DNA of 64,000 nt from Canna indica (lineage: Eukaryota; Streptophyta; Magnoliopsida; Zingiberales; Cannaceae): assembly GCA_034359265.1 (NCBI GenBank), contig CP136897.1, positions 17,788,001 to 17,852,000 on the forward strand. Direction: 5' to 3'. Below are positions 33,708 through 44,807 of the stretch, piece by piece. The position numbers and the translations under genes are program-made. Numbering within the stretch: position 1 is the stretch's first letter; each line of letters opens with the position of its first letter. The notes below the pieces were generated by a model. That model did no database searches and was not told the DNA's origin. It worked only from the letters and a program-made list of their open reading frames with translations.

Positions 33708-36700
33708 ATGTCGGCTGATCGAAGTTGGATGCACCGACGTCTTGATCGTGGAGCTTTAACGAATGAGTTTTGATTAGGCGTAACATACTTCCTAAATTTC
33801 ACCTATTCGAATCAGAATTTCATTAGCATCAGTGATCAAATCCGATGTCCGTGCCGCATTTGTTTGAATGGACGATTTTTGGATCGGAAGACTGTCACTC
33901 TGCATCTATATAGCAAAGGATTTGCACCAAGATATTTTCTATGAACTTGTCACGGGGAGTCACGTGAAGTCGGGATCTCGAGTAATCCTGTCGTTCAGAC
34001 ATATGGTGAATCTTCCTCTGCTGGTGCTTCTTCATCTAATCAATCTAATCCCTATAGAACTATGATACTTGATAGTCTTGGGGTCAATTCTACCTGAATG
34101 ATAATATTGATCGGCCAGTTCTTCAGACATCAGTCCCACCAGATACTACAACGATTGATATCACAGAAGTACAAACTGCGGTAGAGATTGAATTACTGAA
34201 TAAAGAAGCTGCAGAATTTTACGAGATGTTGAAAGTTGCCGATGAACCTTTGTATGAGAATTGTCCTAAATACGCTAGGTTTTCAGCAATGACACAGCTC
34301 TTAAACATCAAGGCCGATTGTAATATCAGCGGAGTTGCGTATGATCGGATTGCTGGATTGATTAATGGAATGTTGCCTACTGATAACAAGTTTGAGCCAA
34401 CTTTTTATAAGACTAAAAAGCTAATGAGAAAATTGGGGTTTGGGTACGAAAAAATACACGCGTGCCAAAATAACTGCATTTTATATTATAAAGAAAATGT
34501 GCAGTTGGATAAATGCCCTGTATGTCAACATCCTCGTTACAAGGAGAAGAAATCGGTCCGACAAAAAAATATCCCGTTTAAGGTGCTTTGGTATTTTCCA
34601 CTAACACCGAGGCTTCAAAGATTATTCATGTCGGAAAAGACAGCCCCCTACATGAGTTGGCATGCAAGAAGTCGTGATGATACAGTAATGACTCATCCAT
34701 CTGACAGTGAAGCATGGAAACATTTGGATACATGTTATCCTTCATTTGCTAGGGATACTAGAAATATCAGATTGGGATTGTGCATAGATGGTTTTAATCC
34801 GTTTGGACATTCTGCAACTCCTTATTCAGTTTGGCCAGTGCTGTTGACAGTTTATAATTTGCCACCGTCAATGTGTATGAAAGATGAATTTATTTATCTT
34901 TCGATGATTATTCCGGGTCCTAAGGGTCCGCGAAAAGAAATTGACATATTTCTCAAACCCTTGATAGATGAATTGAAAACATTGTGGACTGAGGGAGCTG
35001 TCACTTATGATTATCATCGGAAGCAAAACTTCAATTTAAAGGCCGCGGTCTTGTGGACAATCAATGATTTTCCGGCGTACGGCATGTTGTCTGGTTGGAG
35101 CACTCACGACCGACTCTCTTGTCCGTATTGTATGAAACACTCTAAATCAATCAGTCTTCAGAACAAACGAAAAATCTCATTCTTTGATTGTCATCGTCGA
35201 TTCCTACCAGTTAATCATCAGTATCGAAGGAATCGTAATAAATTTACTAAGGGCAGAGTCGAAAGAGATGGGCCACCACTGATGTTGTCTGGTGAACAAA
35301 TATTAGCACGTGTTTCAACACTTCCAGATATAGTATTTGGTCACAATGAAAGAGTGTCAGGTTTTGGCCAAACACATAACTGGATGAAAAAAAGTATCTT
35401 TTGGGAATTGCCCTATTGGAGTTCATTATTGATTCGACATAATTTAGATGTCATGCACACTGAAAAAAATGTGTTTGATAATATTTTCAACACTTTGATG
35501 GATATTTCCGGAAAAACTAAAGATAATGTCAAAGCCCGACATGATATGAAAATACTTTGTAAAAGACCAGAGTTAGAGTTACAAGAGGTCAACGGACGAT
35601 ATCTGAAACCGAAGGCCCTATATGTGTTAAATAAACAACAGATCAAAGATGTTTCTTAATGGGTAAAAGAACTCAGATTACCCGATGGATATGCTTCAAA
35701 CTTATCTCGATGTGTAAACGTCGATGATTGCAAAATATCAGGGATGAAGAGCCATGATTGTCATGTATTCATGCAGAGATTACTTCCGATCGCATTTCGA
35801 GATCTCCTACCTGATAATATTTGGGGTCCGTTGACTGAATTAAGTATATTTTTTAGAAACATTTGTGCAAATGTCCTTCGAGTCGAAGATATGTCAACAC
35901 TTGAAAATAATATTGTTGAAATCATATGCAAGCTGGAGCAGTTTTTCCCTCCTGCATTTTTTGACTCGATGGAGCATCTACCAATACACTTGGCATACGA
36001 GGCACGAGTTGGTGGCCCCGTTCAATATCGGTGGATGTACTTATTTGAAAGATACATGAATCGTCTGAAGAAAAAAGTAAAGAACACCGCAGCTGTTGAA
36101 GGATCAATATCTGAATCGTATATCATCCAAGAAATTTCAATATTCTGCTCATTTTACTTTGAATCGACAGTACAAACAAGATTTGATCGTCTTCCATGTA
36201 ACGACGACGGGGGTGTTCGACATTCAGATGGACGTTTAAATATATTTTGTCACTCTGGTCGTGCTTTTGGTTCTCGTCCATCTCGACACTTAAGCGAGGA
36301 AGAGTATCATTTGACACACTTGTATGTATTACTCAATTGTCCAGAGATTGAACAATTCATTGAAATATTTGACATTGAGATGGTACAAAAATACTCTATT
36401 CACAACGATGAAGAATTGGAGAGATTACGGAATCGTGATTTCCCTACTTGGATTCAGACTTACAGCAAAGATCACAGAGCTGAAATAGATGAAAGAATAT
36501 TTGAGTTTGTTAGTGGACCGTCGCGACTTGTGTCGTGCTATAGCGGATATTTTGTTAATGGGTATAAATTTCACATGGTTGAATATGCATTTACAAAGAA
36601 GACGATGAATGCTGGGGTCTGTGTGAAAGGGACAACCTATGTTGAATGTGATATGGATTTTTATGGACTGGTGGAAGAAGTGATAGAGTTGCACTACTTC

Positions 36701-37183
36701 GGCTTGAAATCAGTTATTCTATTTAGATGTCATTGGTTCGATATAATAGAAAGGGGCATGAAAGTTCATCCAAAATACAAACTTATTGAGGTTAATTACA
36801 AATCTAAATTGGCAGCAAATGAGCCTTTTATATTGACATCACAAGCCGAACAAGTATATTACGCGAAGTATCCGGCTCGAAATAAAGATAGAGCAGATTG
36901 GCATGTAGTCTGTAAGACAAAAGGTAGAGGAAAAATTGATTCGATAGTAGGAGAAAATGAGCTGATACCTGATATGACACATGGTTTCTATCAAGAAGAT
37001 GATCCTCCTGCTGTAGATCGTATTATTCCAATACTCGAGGATGCAGACACAACGTCAATTCAATTAGAAGTTGAATATGCTGATGATGACGATCATGAAA
37101 TTGAGGAAGCTGGAGATGAAGAAGATGAAGAAGAGGAAGAAGAGGAAGAATTCGAAGACTATTATTCAGATGATGAGCAATAA
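33708..37183 (+). pseudogene. TNP2-like CACTA transposase, damaged
   Basis: The first part (ATG 33708) matches the transposase-associated domain: RSWMHRRL, RCPCRICLNGRF and HLYSKGFAPRYF, but has two stops and a frameshift before 34226. From 34226 one frame runs to 37183 with a single in-frame TAA at 35657. It contains the Transposase_21 core (WYFPLTPRLQRLFMSE, LCIDGFNPFG, IPGPKGPRKEIDIFLKPLID, CPYCMKHSKS, LDVMHTEKNVFDN), then a DUF4218-like part after the stop (LPIAFRDLLPDNIWGPLTEL, LPIHLAYEARVGGPVQYRWM), a DUF4216-like part (ELHYFGLKSVILFRCHWFD), and an Asp/Glu-rich tail. Total span fits the family. This nuclear protein cuts at the CACTA ends. Few lesions in about 3 kb suggest recent inactivation, or that a read-through or intron avoids the stop; no splice sites flanking the stop were evident. 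Confidence 0.92.
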
Positions 37184-37257
37184 TTGTAAAGTATATATTT
37201 ATTAAATATATCTCTACTATTTATACAATAATCTGATTATATGTCTATTCGACAGAT

Positions 37258-38734
37258 ATGTCTGATCGTGGTTATAGTTGCATGAGAGCTTCGGAGTCTC
37301 CGATCGGTGAGACTCCTACACTTACTCATGCTGCTGATCCTCTTGTTGCTGATCCTCATGCCGATGATACTGCCGAGGCTAGTACATCCAGACGCAGGCG
37401 GCCACGCGGGCCGAACAGGTGGCAGCCTCCACCAGCCACAGAGTCACGTAGATTTATTAGCGTGATTGGGGAGCGATAATATATCATGAATTATGAATCA
37501 TTACAAATTCATTATATCATAATATAATATTAAAATTTATTTTTGTCGTGCAGGTTCGAGCAAGAAGAAGTGCCGAGGAGCATTTTTTCTACTATTCGAC
37601 GATACATGCATGAGGCATGGCCTACGTGGTCTCACGTGCCTAGCGAGCACGTCGACATGTTATGGCGCGAGTTTGAGGCGCGTATTATTATTATTTTTAC
37701 ATGCATGATGATTAATATTGGTACTGATATTATTATTTTGCAGGCTCGCTTTACATGGGCTGAGGACCAGAGGCCATTCATTTACGCTACCTGGGAGGCT
37801 ATTTCCCGTGCGAGGTACAACGGGCAGCTGGGGCAGGCTCGGTCCCAGGCGATGGCCCGAGCTGGGACCACTAACATCGCGGAGACTCGGGGATACGGCC
37901 CCGATTGGATTACTCCGGATATATGGGACCAGCTCGTGGGAATATGGTCGACGGATCGATGGCAGGAGGTTTCTCGGAATGCGGCTAGAAATCGCATGTC
38001 GGGGGGAGCAGCGTGTCACACCGGCAGTATACCTTTTAATTATATATTTTATTTGTTACTATGTGTACTAATTAATGTATTTATTTTGTAAATGTAGACG
38101 ACGGTGTCGGATGACGGGACTGTCCAGCGACCCTCCCCGATGGCGGTGTTTGAGCGGACTCATCGTCGAGCACATGGGACGAGGGAGTACATCGACAACC
38201 GCGCTGCATACATTATGGTAACTATATATTTGTTTAAATTATTTATTATATATTTATAATTTAAGTTTTATGATAAATATTAAACAAAAAATCAAACTCG
38301 AGTAGGAGACCTACAGCTAGACGGTGGTGCAGTGCGGGGGCACCCCCGAGGACTTTGTCGCAGCAACGTGGGTCGAGGCCGCAGGTGGCTGGGACCATGG
38401 CCGCGTATATGGCTTTGCAGATAGTGGTCATGCGCGAGCTGTACTAGAGCCACTTGGGGCACCGACCCCTCTGGTCGTTGGTGAGCGGCCGTCCACCTCT
38501 AGATCCAGTTATGATCATAGTAGCAGAATAAGGACTCTAGAGGAGACGGTCGCACGTCAGAGTCAGATGATGGCGGAGATGCATGCTATGCTACGCAACA
38601 TGTCAGGTCATCCCGAAGCAGGCATCTCTTCGGCATCATCTAATCCATCGTCCTCGAGTCAGTCCACGTCGGTGTACACTCAAGCACTCCAGACCCCGCC
38701 ATATGATCCAGACCATCCTCCATCGTCATCGTGA
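37258..38734 (+). CDS. Second CACTA gene (TNP1/TNPD-like, Transposase_24 type), multi-exon
   Basis: Exons inferred by frame and splice sites: 37258-37477, 37552-37678, 37744 to about 38030, about 38099-38217, and a last exon to 38734. Readable parts: RRRPRGPNRWQPPPATESRR, HEAWPTWSHVPSEHVDMLWR, WITPDIWDQLVGIWSTDRW, VFERTHRRAHGTREYID, TWVEAAGGWDHGRVYGFAD, and a C-terminal MMAEMHAMLRNM helix followed by a Ser-rich tail. This is the usual plan of the protein encoded next to TNP2 in plant CACTA elements, thought to bind subterminal repeats and assist transposition. Oddity: the first intron appears to start with AT where GT is expected (37478), while its end TGCAG at 37551 is normal; this may block correct splicing. 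No frame-breaking stop was seen within the exons as drawn. Confidence 0.75.
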
Positions 38735-38969
38735 GATTTTTTTTATATTGACTTTGTTACTGAGATATTGGACTTGTTTAATTTATTTTGTTTGGATATT
38801 GATACTTCAATTTTGCATTTGAATAGTTTTTATACTATTGTGGATAATTATCAATATAAATATAATTGTTTTGATGTATATCTTGGTGTATTTGTGATGT
38901 GTGAATGAATGTGTGTATGAGTGTATGGGTGTGTGAATTATGTATCAGATAATGTATGAGTGTATGGGT

Positions 38970-39063
38970 GGTTGAAACCCAGCGTGTTGCACCGAATCTT
39001 ATCTAGCCATGAGGTTTCAACCCTGCAAAGGCAACGTGAGAGGCTTGCGAGCCTCATGGCTAG
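38970..39063. repeat. Two overlapping inverted repeats near CACTA 3' region
   Basis: CTAGCCATGAGG (39003-39014) pairs perfectly with CCTCATGGCTAG (39052-39063). GGTTGAAACC (38970-38979) pairs with GGTTTCAACC (39013-39022). The two structures compete for overlapping bases. Confidence 0.85.
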
Positions 39064-39139
39064 AAATATTTCTGACCTTGGAGGTCTGAGTAATTAATTA
39101 GTACATGTTCATTATAGATACATATGAAAATTAATTAAT

Positions 39140-39633
39140 GGGCTTAGAATTGTCCATTTTAGTTATCCCTTCCCCAAAGGCAAGAAAGAACATGATGAAG
39201 CCGTCGTAGAGAATGCTAAGAACATTTTGCGCCAATGTGTATGCAACTGGAGTGCAATCTTGGACGGCGCTTTCTGTTTCATCCGATGACACTATTAGAG
39301 TGATGACTAGGAAGAACACTGAGCTTGGACAACCTAATGGAGTTATCCTCATGGCAGTCTCTACCACTTGGCTCCCTTTCTCTCATCAACTGGTCTTTGA
39401 ACTTTTAACATATGAGCAAAGAAGGTCACAGGTATACCTACAGATGAATAAAGTATTGAAGTATTATTTTTTCTACGAATTAATATATATATAGCTGAAT
39501 CTAATAAATTCCATTGCTGCAGTTGGATGTTCTCTCGAGTGGCAACTCTTTGCATGAGGTGGCTCATATTGCCAATGGTTTGCATCCTAGGAATTGCATC
39601 TCTCTTCTGCGTGTTAATGTCAATATTATTTAG
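39140..39633 (+). pseudogene. HD-ZIP class IV (START-region) gene fragment with intron
   Basis: Exon 1 (39213-39431) reads MLRTFCANVYATGVQSWTAL, DDTIRVMTRKN, then PNGVILMAVSTTWLP and FELLTYEQRRSQ. A GT donor at 39432 and a TTGCTGCAG acceptor bound an intron of 91 bases. Exon 2 (39523-39633) reads LDVLSSGNSLHEVAHIANG and CISLLRVN, then a stop. This is the region C-terminal to the START domain of HD-ZIP IV transcription factors (ROC/HDG/PDF2/ANL2 group), which control epidermal cell fate. The homeodomain, zipper and START are absent, and there is a stop just before the ATG. It is a captured or broken fragment. It lies between a CACTA gene pair and the 3' terminus of another CACTA element. Which family member cannot be told. 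Confidence 0.82.
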
Positions 39634-39959
39634 TTTCTTGATTCCTTGCTTTGTCAGTACTTTTTCTCCTCTAACTTATTACATGCATGGAATTGCTGTA
39701 TACTATATTATATTTTAATAAGGATATTATAAGGATATCAAAATCTATTGCAACTTGGTCTATTTATATGCAGATCAAAGGATATTTGTTTGCAAATTAA
39801 TTTTGTATGAAGTAATATTTTTTTTGCCATTTGCATCTATATTGTAATCCCATGTTAGCTATACGAAACTTCACATTAATTTGCCTTTTAATATATTATA
39901 TTTTAATATATATAATATATTTAAATATATTTGTAATTATATATATTTTAAATAAAAAA

Positions 39960-40200
39960 CAATTGAAATCGGCACCCCTAAAAGAGGTGCCGGTTTCAAT
40001 TTAGCTGGCGCCCCTTGAGGGGCACCCGTTTTGCTTAAACAGGCATCCCTTGAGGGGTGCCAGTTCTTTATTTTTCATCTCCCCCTACTCTTTACTTTTG
40101 AACCAGCGTCTTTAGAAGCGTCTAAATATTATTTTCGACTCAAAAAAAGAGTCGGTTTTTCCTAAATAAAGCGCCGGTTATCAATATATTTACTGTAGTG
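39960..40200 (+). mobile_element. 3' terminus of a second CACTA family
   Basis: Ends TATTTACTGTAGTG at 40200, so the terminus is CACTACAGTAAATA in reverse complement, unlike CACTACTAGAAAT at 32411. The subterminal zone has GGTGCCGGTT / GGCACCCCT words in both orientations. No matching left end was found. The HD-ZIP IV fragment just upstream may lie inside this element. Confidence 0.7.
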
Positions 40201-40214
40201 GAAGAGAAACTTGT

Positions 40215-40276
40215 TGTTGTCTGAAACATGAAGCTGAGGCTGTTGTCTGAAACATGAAGCTGAAGCTGTTGTCTTC
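40215..40276. repeat. 26-bp tandem repeat, about 2.4 units
   Basis: TGTTGTCTGAAACATGAAGC occurs at 40215 and 40241, with a third partial start at 40267. Confidence 0.85.
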
Positions 40277-40279
40277 AAA

Positions 40280-41455
40280 ATGCTGTATGTTTAAGATGCG
40301 AGAAAAGAGTTGCAAACTCTTTCTTTTCAATATAATATAGTAGGTTCAATACTGAAGTTGTATATTTATTTGCCTATTTATTTTCGATTATACCATATAA
40401 TTAGAATTTCTTTGTATTTAGTTTGCAGTGAATTCGTTGCACTTGTTGTTTCCTTGAGTAAATCCTTTGACATGCTGACATGTTCGTAAATGATAATAAG
40501 ATGGCCTTATTATTCCGAAGATATTGGGGCATGGCCTGAGAAACTTCTTGTTCCTAAATGTTGATCGAGAGTAACATTAAGCAATAGAATAAAAAGTTGA
40601 GTGGGAAATGAGCTTTATATACAACCAATTCATTACGAGGTTTCCTCCAAAATCTTTGTCAAAAGAACACAATTTCAACCGTAATCTAGAGTTGATCAAC
40701 CCCGCCAGGAACAGTTGAAGCCAGTTGATTTGGAGGGAACACCTAATCCTCCCATTTGACTTCGAGCTTAGTGTCATCAATGCTTTGGGTAGTGCACGAA
40801 GCATGTATCTTTCAAAACTAGCTACATATTGGAGTCGAAATGATGACCCTCATGAGTTTGATTCCAAGTTCGATATTTAGTTAAATAATGCGATACATCA
40901 GCACTGCTTCAACATTGAGGTTCCATCTTAGTCCAAGACTGATTGATAATCCAGCATAGTCACCACATAGGTTTGCATAATTAATGCTTAAATCATCATT
41001 ACCCTCTATGATTTGACATAATGAAAATGTACACTATGAATCACTAAATACATGCTGTGTATCTTGCCTATCATCTTGTGATACAACTCTCGTCAAATTG
41101 CTAATTTGGTCATATATCTTCCATATATTACTCACTTGGATTCCTCTGACCCTCTTGACGTCAATCCTCCTTCGTTCCCCCACTCTCCACCACCACGGAA
41201 TGATCTCCCGCTCCCACCAAGATCCACTTCAGTCATGAAAGACCCCTCTTCTTCCAAGACAACCGCTCCTCAGTGACACCTTTCTTGGGCACAACAAATT
41301 AAGAGCTCCAATTCCCGCAAATCAAATCCTGTCTCCCAATCTACCCTCAATCGGGTTCAGTCCTCCACTGTTGATTGTGTTCACTATATTCAAGAGCAAC
41401 TACAAAACTGGGGATAGCCCTGTGAGAACTTCTTTGACATTGGGTTTTAAGACTT
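40280..41455. other. No recognised gene; possible coding fossil on minus strand
   Basis: A minus-strand stretch at about 40640-40800 reads TKLEVKWED and PPNQLASTVPGGVDQL in one frame with stops, which looks protein-derived, but I do not recognise the family. 41150-41450 is C-rich and could be the Pro-rich start of the LINE ORF1 remnant that follows. Confidence 0.35.
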
Positions 41456-42480
41456 CGGTTCGCGTCTGGTTTTTAGTTGGTGATGGATTTAGTTAACATT
41501 TTTTTTCTTCTGTTTTAACTCTTTCGAATTTACTAATGTGGTTCTTAACGGCAGCCCTTGGTTTTTCTGAGAGGATGTTCTCCGTCTCATCACTAGGAAT
41601 CAATGTTTCATCCATGAGATGAATTATTTACTACTGCTCCTATTTAGATTCATCTCTAACAAGGTTGTTAAACTCGTGGAGACTCCGTAAACTCGACTCA
41701 TAAACTCATAAGAGTTTACTTGATATTTAAAAAATATTAAAAAATATTAAAAAATATTATGCTACAAAAATATAATCTAATAGAACCTAAAATTCATAAT
41801 TAAACAGTTCAACTCCATAATAAAACACATATAAATATAAAATATAATAGTACAAGTCTAATCCACACATAATGAAGCATTCTAAGTCCATAATAAAGCA
41901 CACACAATGACTCAAAGATAAAATATAAAAATACAAGTTTAATCCATAATTATTATTATCAAATTGAGTTCACCCGAGTTTACTCGCAAGTTTGACCAAG
42001 TTTACTCATGAGTTTGACCAAGTTTATACGAGTTTACCGAGTTTAACCATAAATGAGTTTGCATGCGAGTCAGCTCGATTTTGATACCCGGGATCGTAAA
42101 ATCATTTGAGTTTACGAGTTAACTCGTGATTTTGATAACCATGATCTCCAATGCCCCCTCTTGAGTTTTAGAATGAGGATTCATTTCCCTTATCACTCAA
42201 TGTATCGAATCTGTTCTCCGAATTGACGATGAATCATTTTCATTTGAAAGAGGCAAATATGTGCATGTTTGTGTTTAATTGAATTTAGCCATTCCTCTCC
42301 GACAAGGTATCTAGATTGTAGAGGCCAGAAAATGAGATATTTCAACCTATTGTTTGTGAAAATTTACTTGTCATTTACTTCCGATGTGGCACCATTGGCC
42401 ATCGCAAGGATTCCTATCCCATTTTATTAAGTCGAAAAAATGTTTCTACATTTGATTCGTTTTCAAAATCATGAGTAATG
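41456..42480 (+). pseudogene. LINE ORF1 (DUF4283/zinc knuckle) remnant, split by a TIR repeat
   Basis: 41540-41640 carries TNVVLNGSPWFF-like sequence (DUF4283 style) with stops. After an AT-rich insert, 42210-42430 reads LLRIDDESFSFERGKYVHVC, then LAIPLRQGI, and YFRCGTIGHRKDSYP, the single zinc knuckle of plant L1 ORF1, with two of its cysteines changed to tyrosine. Homology is by motif order. Confidence 0.6.
41660..42150. mobile_element. TIR-type MITE with repeated AAACTCGTGAG motifs
   Basis: Left edge GGTTGTTAAACTCGTGGAG and right edge, in reverse complement, GGTTATCAAAATCACGAG. Internal ACTCGTAAACTCG words in both orientations. It interrupts the LINE ORF1 remnant. No exact target duplication could be fixed. 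Confidence 0.5.
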
Positions 42481-42562
42481 TTTCAAAATTAGACTCTAAT
42501 ATTTCAATGGCTGAAGCCTCGGTACCCCAATTTGATCTTGCAAACCACCCCCCATCCCAGCT

Positions 42563-42583
42563 CCCCCCCCCCCCCCCCCCCCC
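42563..42583. repeat. Poly-C run (21 bases)
   Basis: Uninterrupted C tract; the minus strand is poly-G. Length may be uncertain from sequencing. Confidence 0.9.
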
Positions 42584-42589
42584 GAAGAC

Positions 42590-43200
42590 TTCGCTTAAAC
42601 CCGTTTGTGGTCATTGGATCCAAGTGCAATGTTGACAGGCTCATGGACGACACCCTCATAGTGTGTGTCTTGCCTCTACCTCTGTGAGTTGCATTAGGAG
42701 ACGCCTCTTCTCATGCGCCGATCCCCCTCCTCAAAACCTGCCCCATATCTTCGCGCCCACTCTTCAAGAGATTCTAATCTAAATAAATATCGACGAAATA
42801 ATTACCACAACCACCTCACTCGCCACCCACAATTGGCTAACTCATCCAAACCAAATAACTCTACCATGATTTTCACTCATGAACCACCCTCTCCCCAAGG
42901 CCACACGTCCAATCCAAAGCACACTTGAATCCAAACTTCAACCATATCTCACTTAAAACCAAACCACTTCTCCCATACCTCGGACTAGCCCAAACATTAA
43001 TCCAGACTCGTTTCTGTCCTAATCAACCTAAAATCCGAACCTTACAATAAGCCCTATTCCTCACATTCAAACCTCACCTTAAATCGATCTCTCCCTTTAA
43101 ACTCCCAACCACACCCTATGCATGCGGTTAACCTATCCTTCATATATACTATCATTCTCTAACAAGAAAATATCTGCTGCTTTCAAGCCAAAGTAATCAA
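42590..43200. other. C- and A-rich sequence, possibly LINE-derived linker
   Basis: Many CCAA and CACC words, and an open + frame at 42713-42928 rich in Pro, Ser, Asn and His. It follows the LINE ORF1 remnant and may be its low-complexity tail. No domain was identified. Confidence 0.35.
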
Positions 43201-43209
43201 GTTTCTTGG

Positions 43210-43491
43210 ATGAAGATGAAGTCCTGCTATTTGGGCAGCTACAACCTCACACTATCATTCTCCAACTCGATTTTGCCGCCAACAGAGGCATCCGCTTCCA
43301 TCACTTGTCTTCGCAGAAGAAGAGACTTCGCTTCCATGCCGTCCGCTGCCAGAAGAAGTTCGTTCCTGGTATTTCTTTTATTATTATTATTTACTATTTT
43401 GGGGGAGAAAGTGTTGAAATGTTTAGTTTGGCTATTGATTGTAGGATTTGGGGAGGCTTCACCGGAAGCGAAGGCTACAAGAAATCTCTAG
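43210..43491 (+). CDS. Possible first exon with transit-peptide-like N-terminus (unidentified)
   Basis: The frame from the ATG at 43210 is Ser/Thr/Arg-rich and poor in acidic residues: SYNLTLSFSNSILPPTEASA, then SITCLRRRRDFASMPSAARR. A GTATTTC donor-like site follows codon SFL at about 43370. This looks like a plastid or mitochondrial transit peptide encoded in a first exon. An overlapping + frame from 43206 is also open, so coding is not certain. No downstream exon was recognised, and the region lies among transposons. It could be a real gene start or a captured fragment. Confidence 0.25.
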   Translation: MKMKSCYLGSYNLTLSFSNSILPPTEASASITCLRRRRDFASMPSAARRSSFLVFLLLLLFTILGEKVLKCLVWLLIVGFGEASPEAKATRNL

Positions 43492-43499
43492 GATTTCTT

Positions 43500-44800
43500 C
43501 ACTTTTGTCGCTGTTAGGATTGTTTTGGCTCAACTCGAGGTTTTTAACTCGCCCCTTGCTCTTTAATTAACAATACTAGATAGAAGATCCTTGCACAAAA
43601 TTAATTTAATGTAGTTGCTGAAAAGATCAAACCAATTGATGAAGGAATTTGGAGAAAAAGGAAGGGGGGAGAGTGAGATCAACCTATTTTTTATTTTTTT
43701 CTTCCGCAGAGGAAAAAGGAGATTAGTTATCTCCATCCTCAAAATCATACTGTTGTGGCTTTTTTCTCATATGAAATATTTACAAATGCAAAGATTTACA
43801 ATTTCCGGAGCATGACATACCATTGGGTCTTCTTGACCAGTGTCCTAGAGGATAAAATTTGGTGGAGTCCTGAAGTTGGAAATGTAGGGAAGTAACCTGA
43901 CCCAAAAGTTGCAACAAATTTCTCCACCCATCCTTTACTGTGCTTCTCACAGAAAAGGTGCTTGATTTTTTCCTCATTACGGTAGCGGAAAAGACATTTT
44001 GAAAGTCGTTTTTGCTTATGTTAATAATATGGATGTATTGACTAGGTCTAACAACTTAAGTTTTGGGCACTTAATCAAATTTAATATGGTTTCAAACGAA
44101 GATATATGTATTGGAAACTTGCTAAGTTAGTAACTAAAATAGATATGCCCTTAATTCCTAACAACTTAATCTTTTCAAGAAAGTAGACGCAATCAAAATT
44201 TAATATAAGCCAGGGGTGAATTTTTAATGTTGATTGAAAGCTTGCATTTTGTTGTCCATCATTGTTGAATACACAACATACATGAACCAAAAAGAGTTAG
44301 TAAGTCCATCCCTTCGAGGTTGTGGCTGTCTTATAATCATAATTTGAGGTTTATGTTGTTCAAAGCTAACTAGATAATTGTTTTAAAAGAAAACAAGCCA
44401 AACTAGATAATTGAAACAAATAACTCACCATTTGCCATTGGAGTCATAGACATCAAATATTGTGGCAATTGGGTTCCTAGCAACTCGGAGAAGATCAAAA
44501 GTAGACCATCATATGGTATTGTGTTCATTGTACCATTTCTTCCTAAAAGCTATTGCTTAGTAATGAATTGCCACTACCACGTTTGAATATAGTTGGAATT
44601 AGGTGCCTAGCAACTCTTAGAAGATCCAAGTAAACCATGAGATGGTTTTGTGCTTATCGTTCCATTTCATCCTACTAAAGTAGTTTACACTTAAGATCTT
44701 AACTCATAAAAGGTGTCTCTTAGTAACGAGTTGCCACCACCATGCACCTTCCCAAATAAGCTTTGATGTATATTTCCACATCAAAGTACCCTAAGTACTT
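43500..44800. other. Mostly anonymous; unidentified protein-like stretch on minus strand
   Basis: On the minus strand 43981-43799 is open for about 60 codons and includes KHLFCEKHSKGWVEKFVATF and LVKKTQWYVMLRKL, followed by a stop. The composition looks like real protein, but I do not recognise it. The rest (44000-44800) has a duplicated TTGGAATTAGGTGCCTAGCA/TTGGGTTCCTAGCA string pair near 44470 and 44595 and no gene. Confidence 0.35.
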
Positions 44801-44807
44801 TTGGTTA

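Larger units (their letters stand above)
32411..39070 (+). mobile_element. CACTA (En/Spm) transposon with TNP2-like and second gene, right end missing
   Basis: Left terminus CACTACTAGAAATTGAGTC at 32411. Next come subterminal repeats built on GCAACGGC / GCCGTTGC (32436-32665), a GC-rich leader, a tandem repeat, a hairpin, a TNP2-type transposase gene (33708-37183) and a second spliced gene (37258-38734). No CTAGTAGTG-type right terminus was seen; sequence after about 39070 belongs to an HD-ZIP IV fragment and to the end of a different CACTA family. So the right end is truncated or the element was joined to other DNA. The right boundary given is an estimate. Confidence 0.88.

Noticed and set aside
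35413..36694. Minus-strand frames across the transposase gene
   Set aside because: Antisense shadows of the TNP2 frame.
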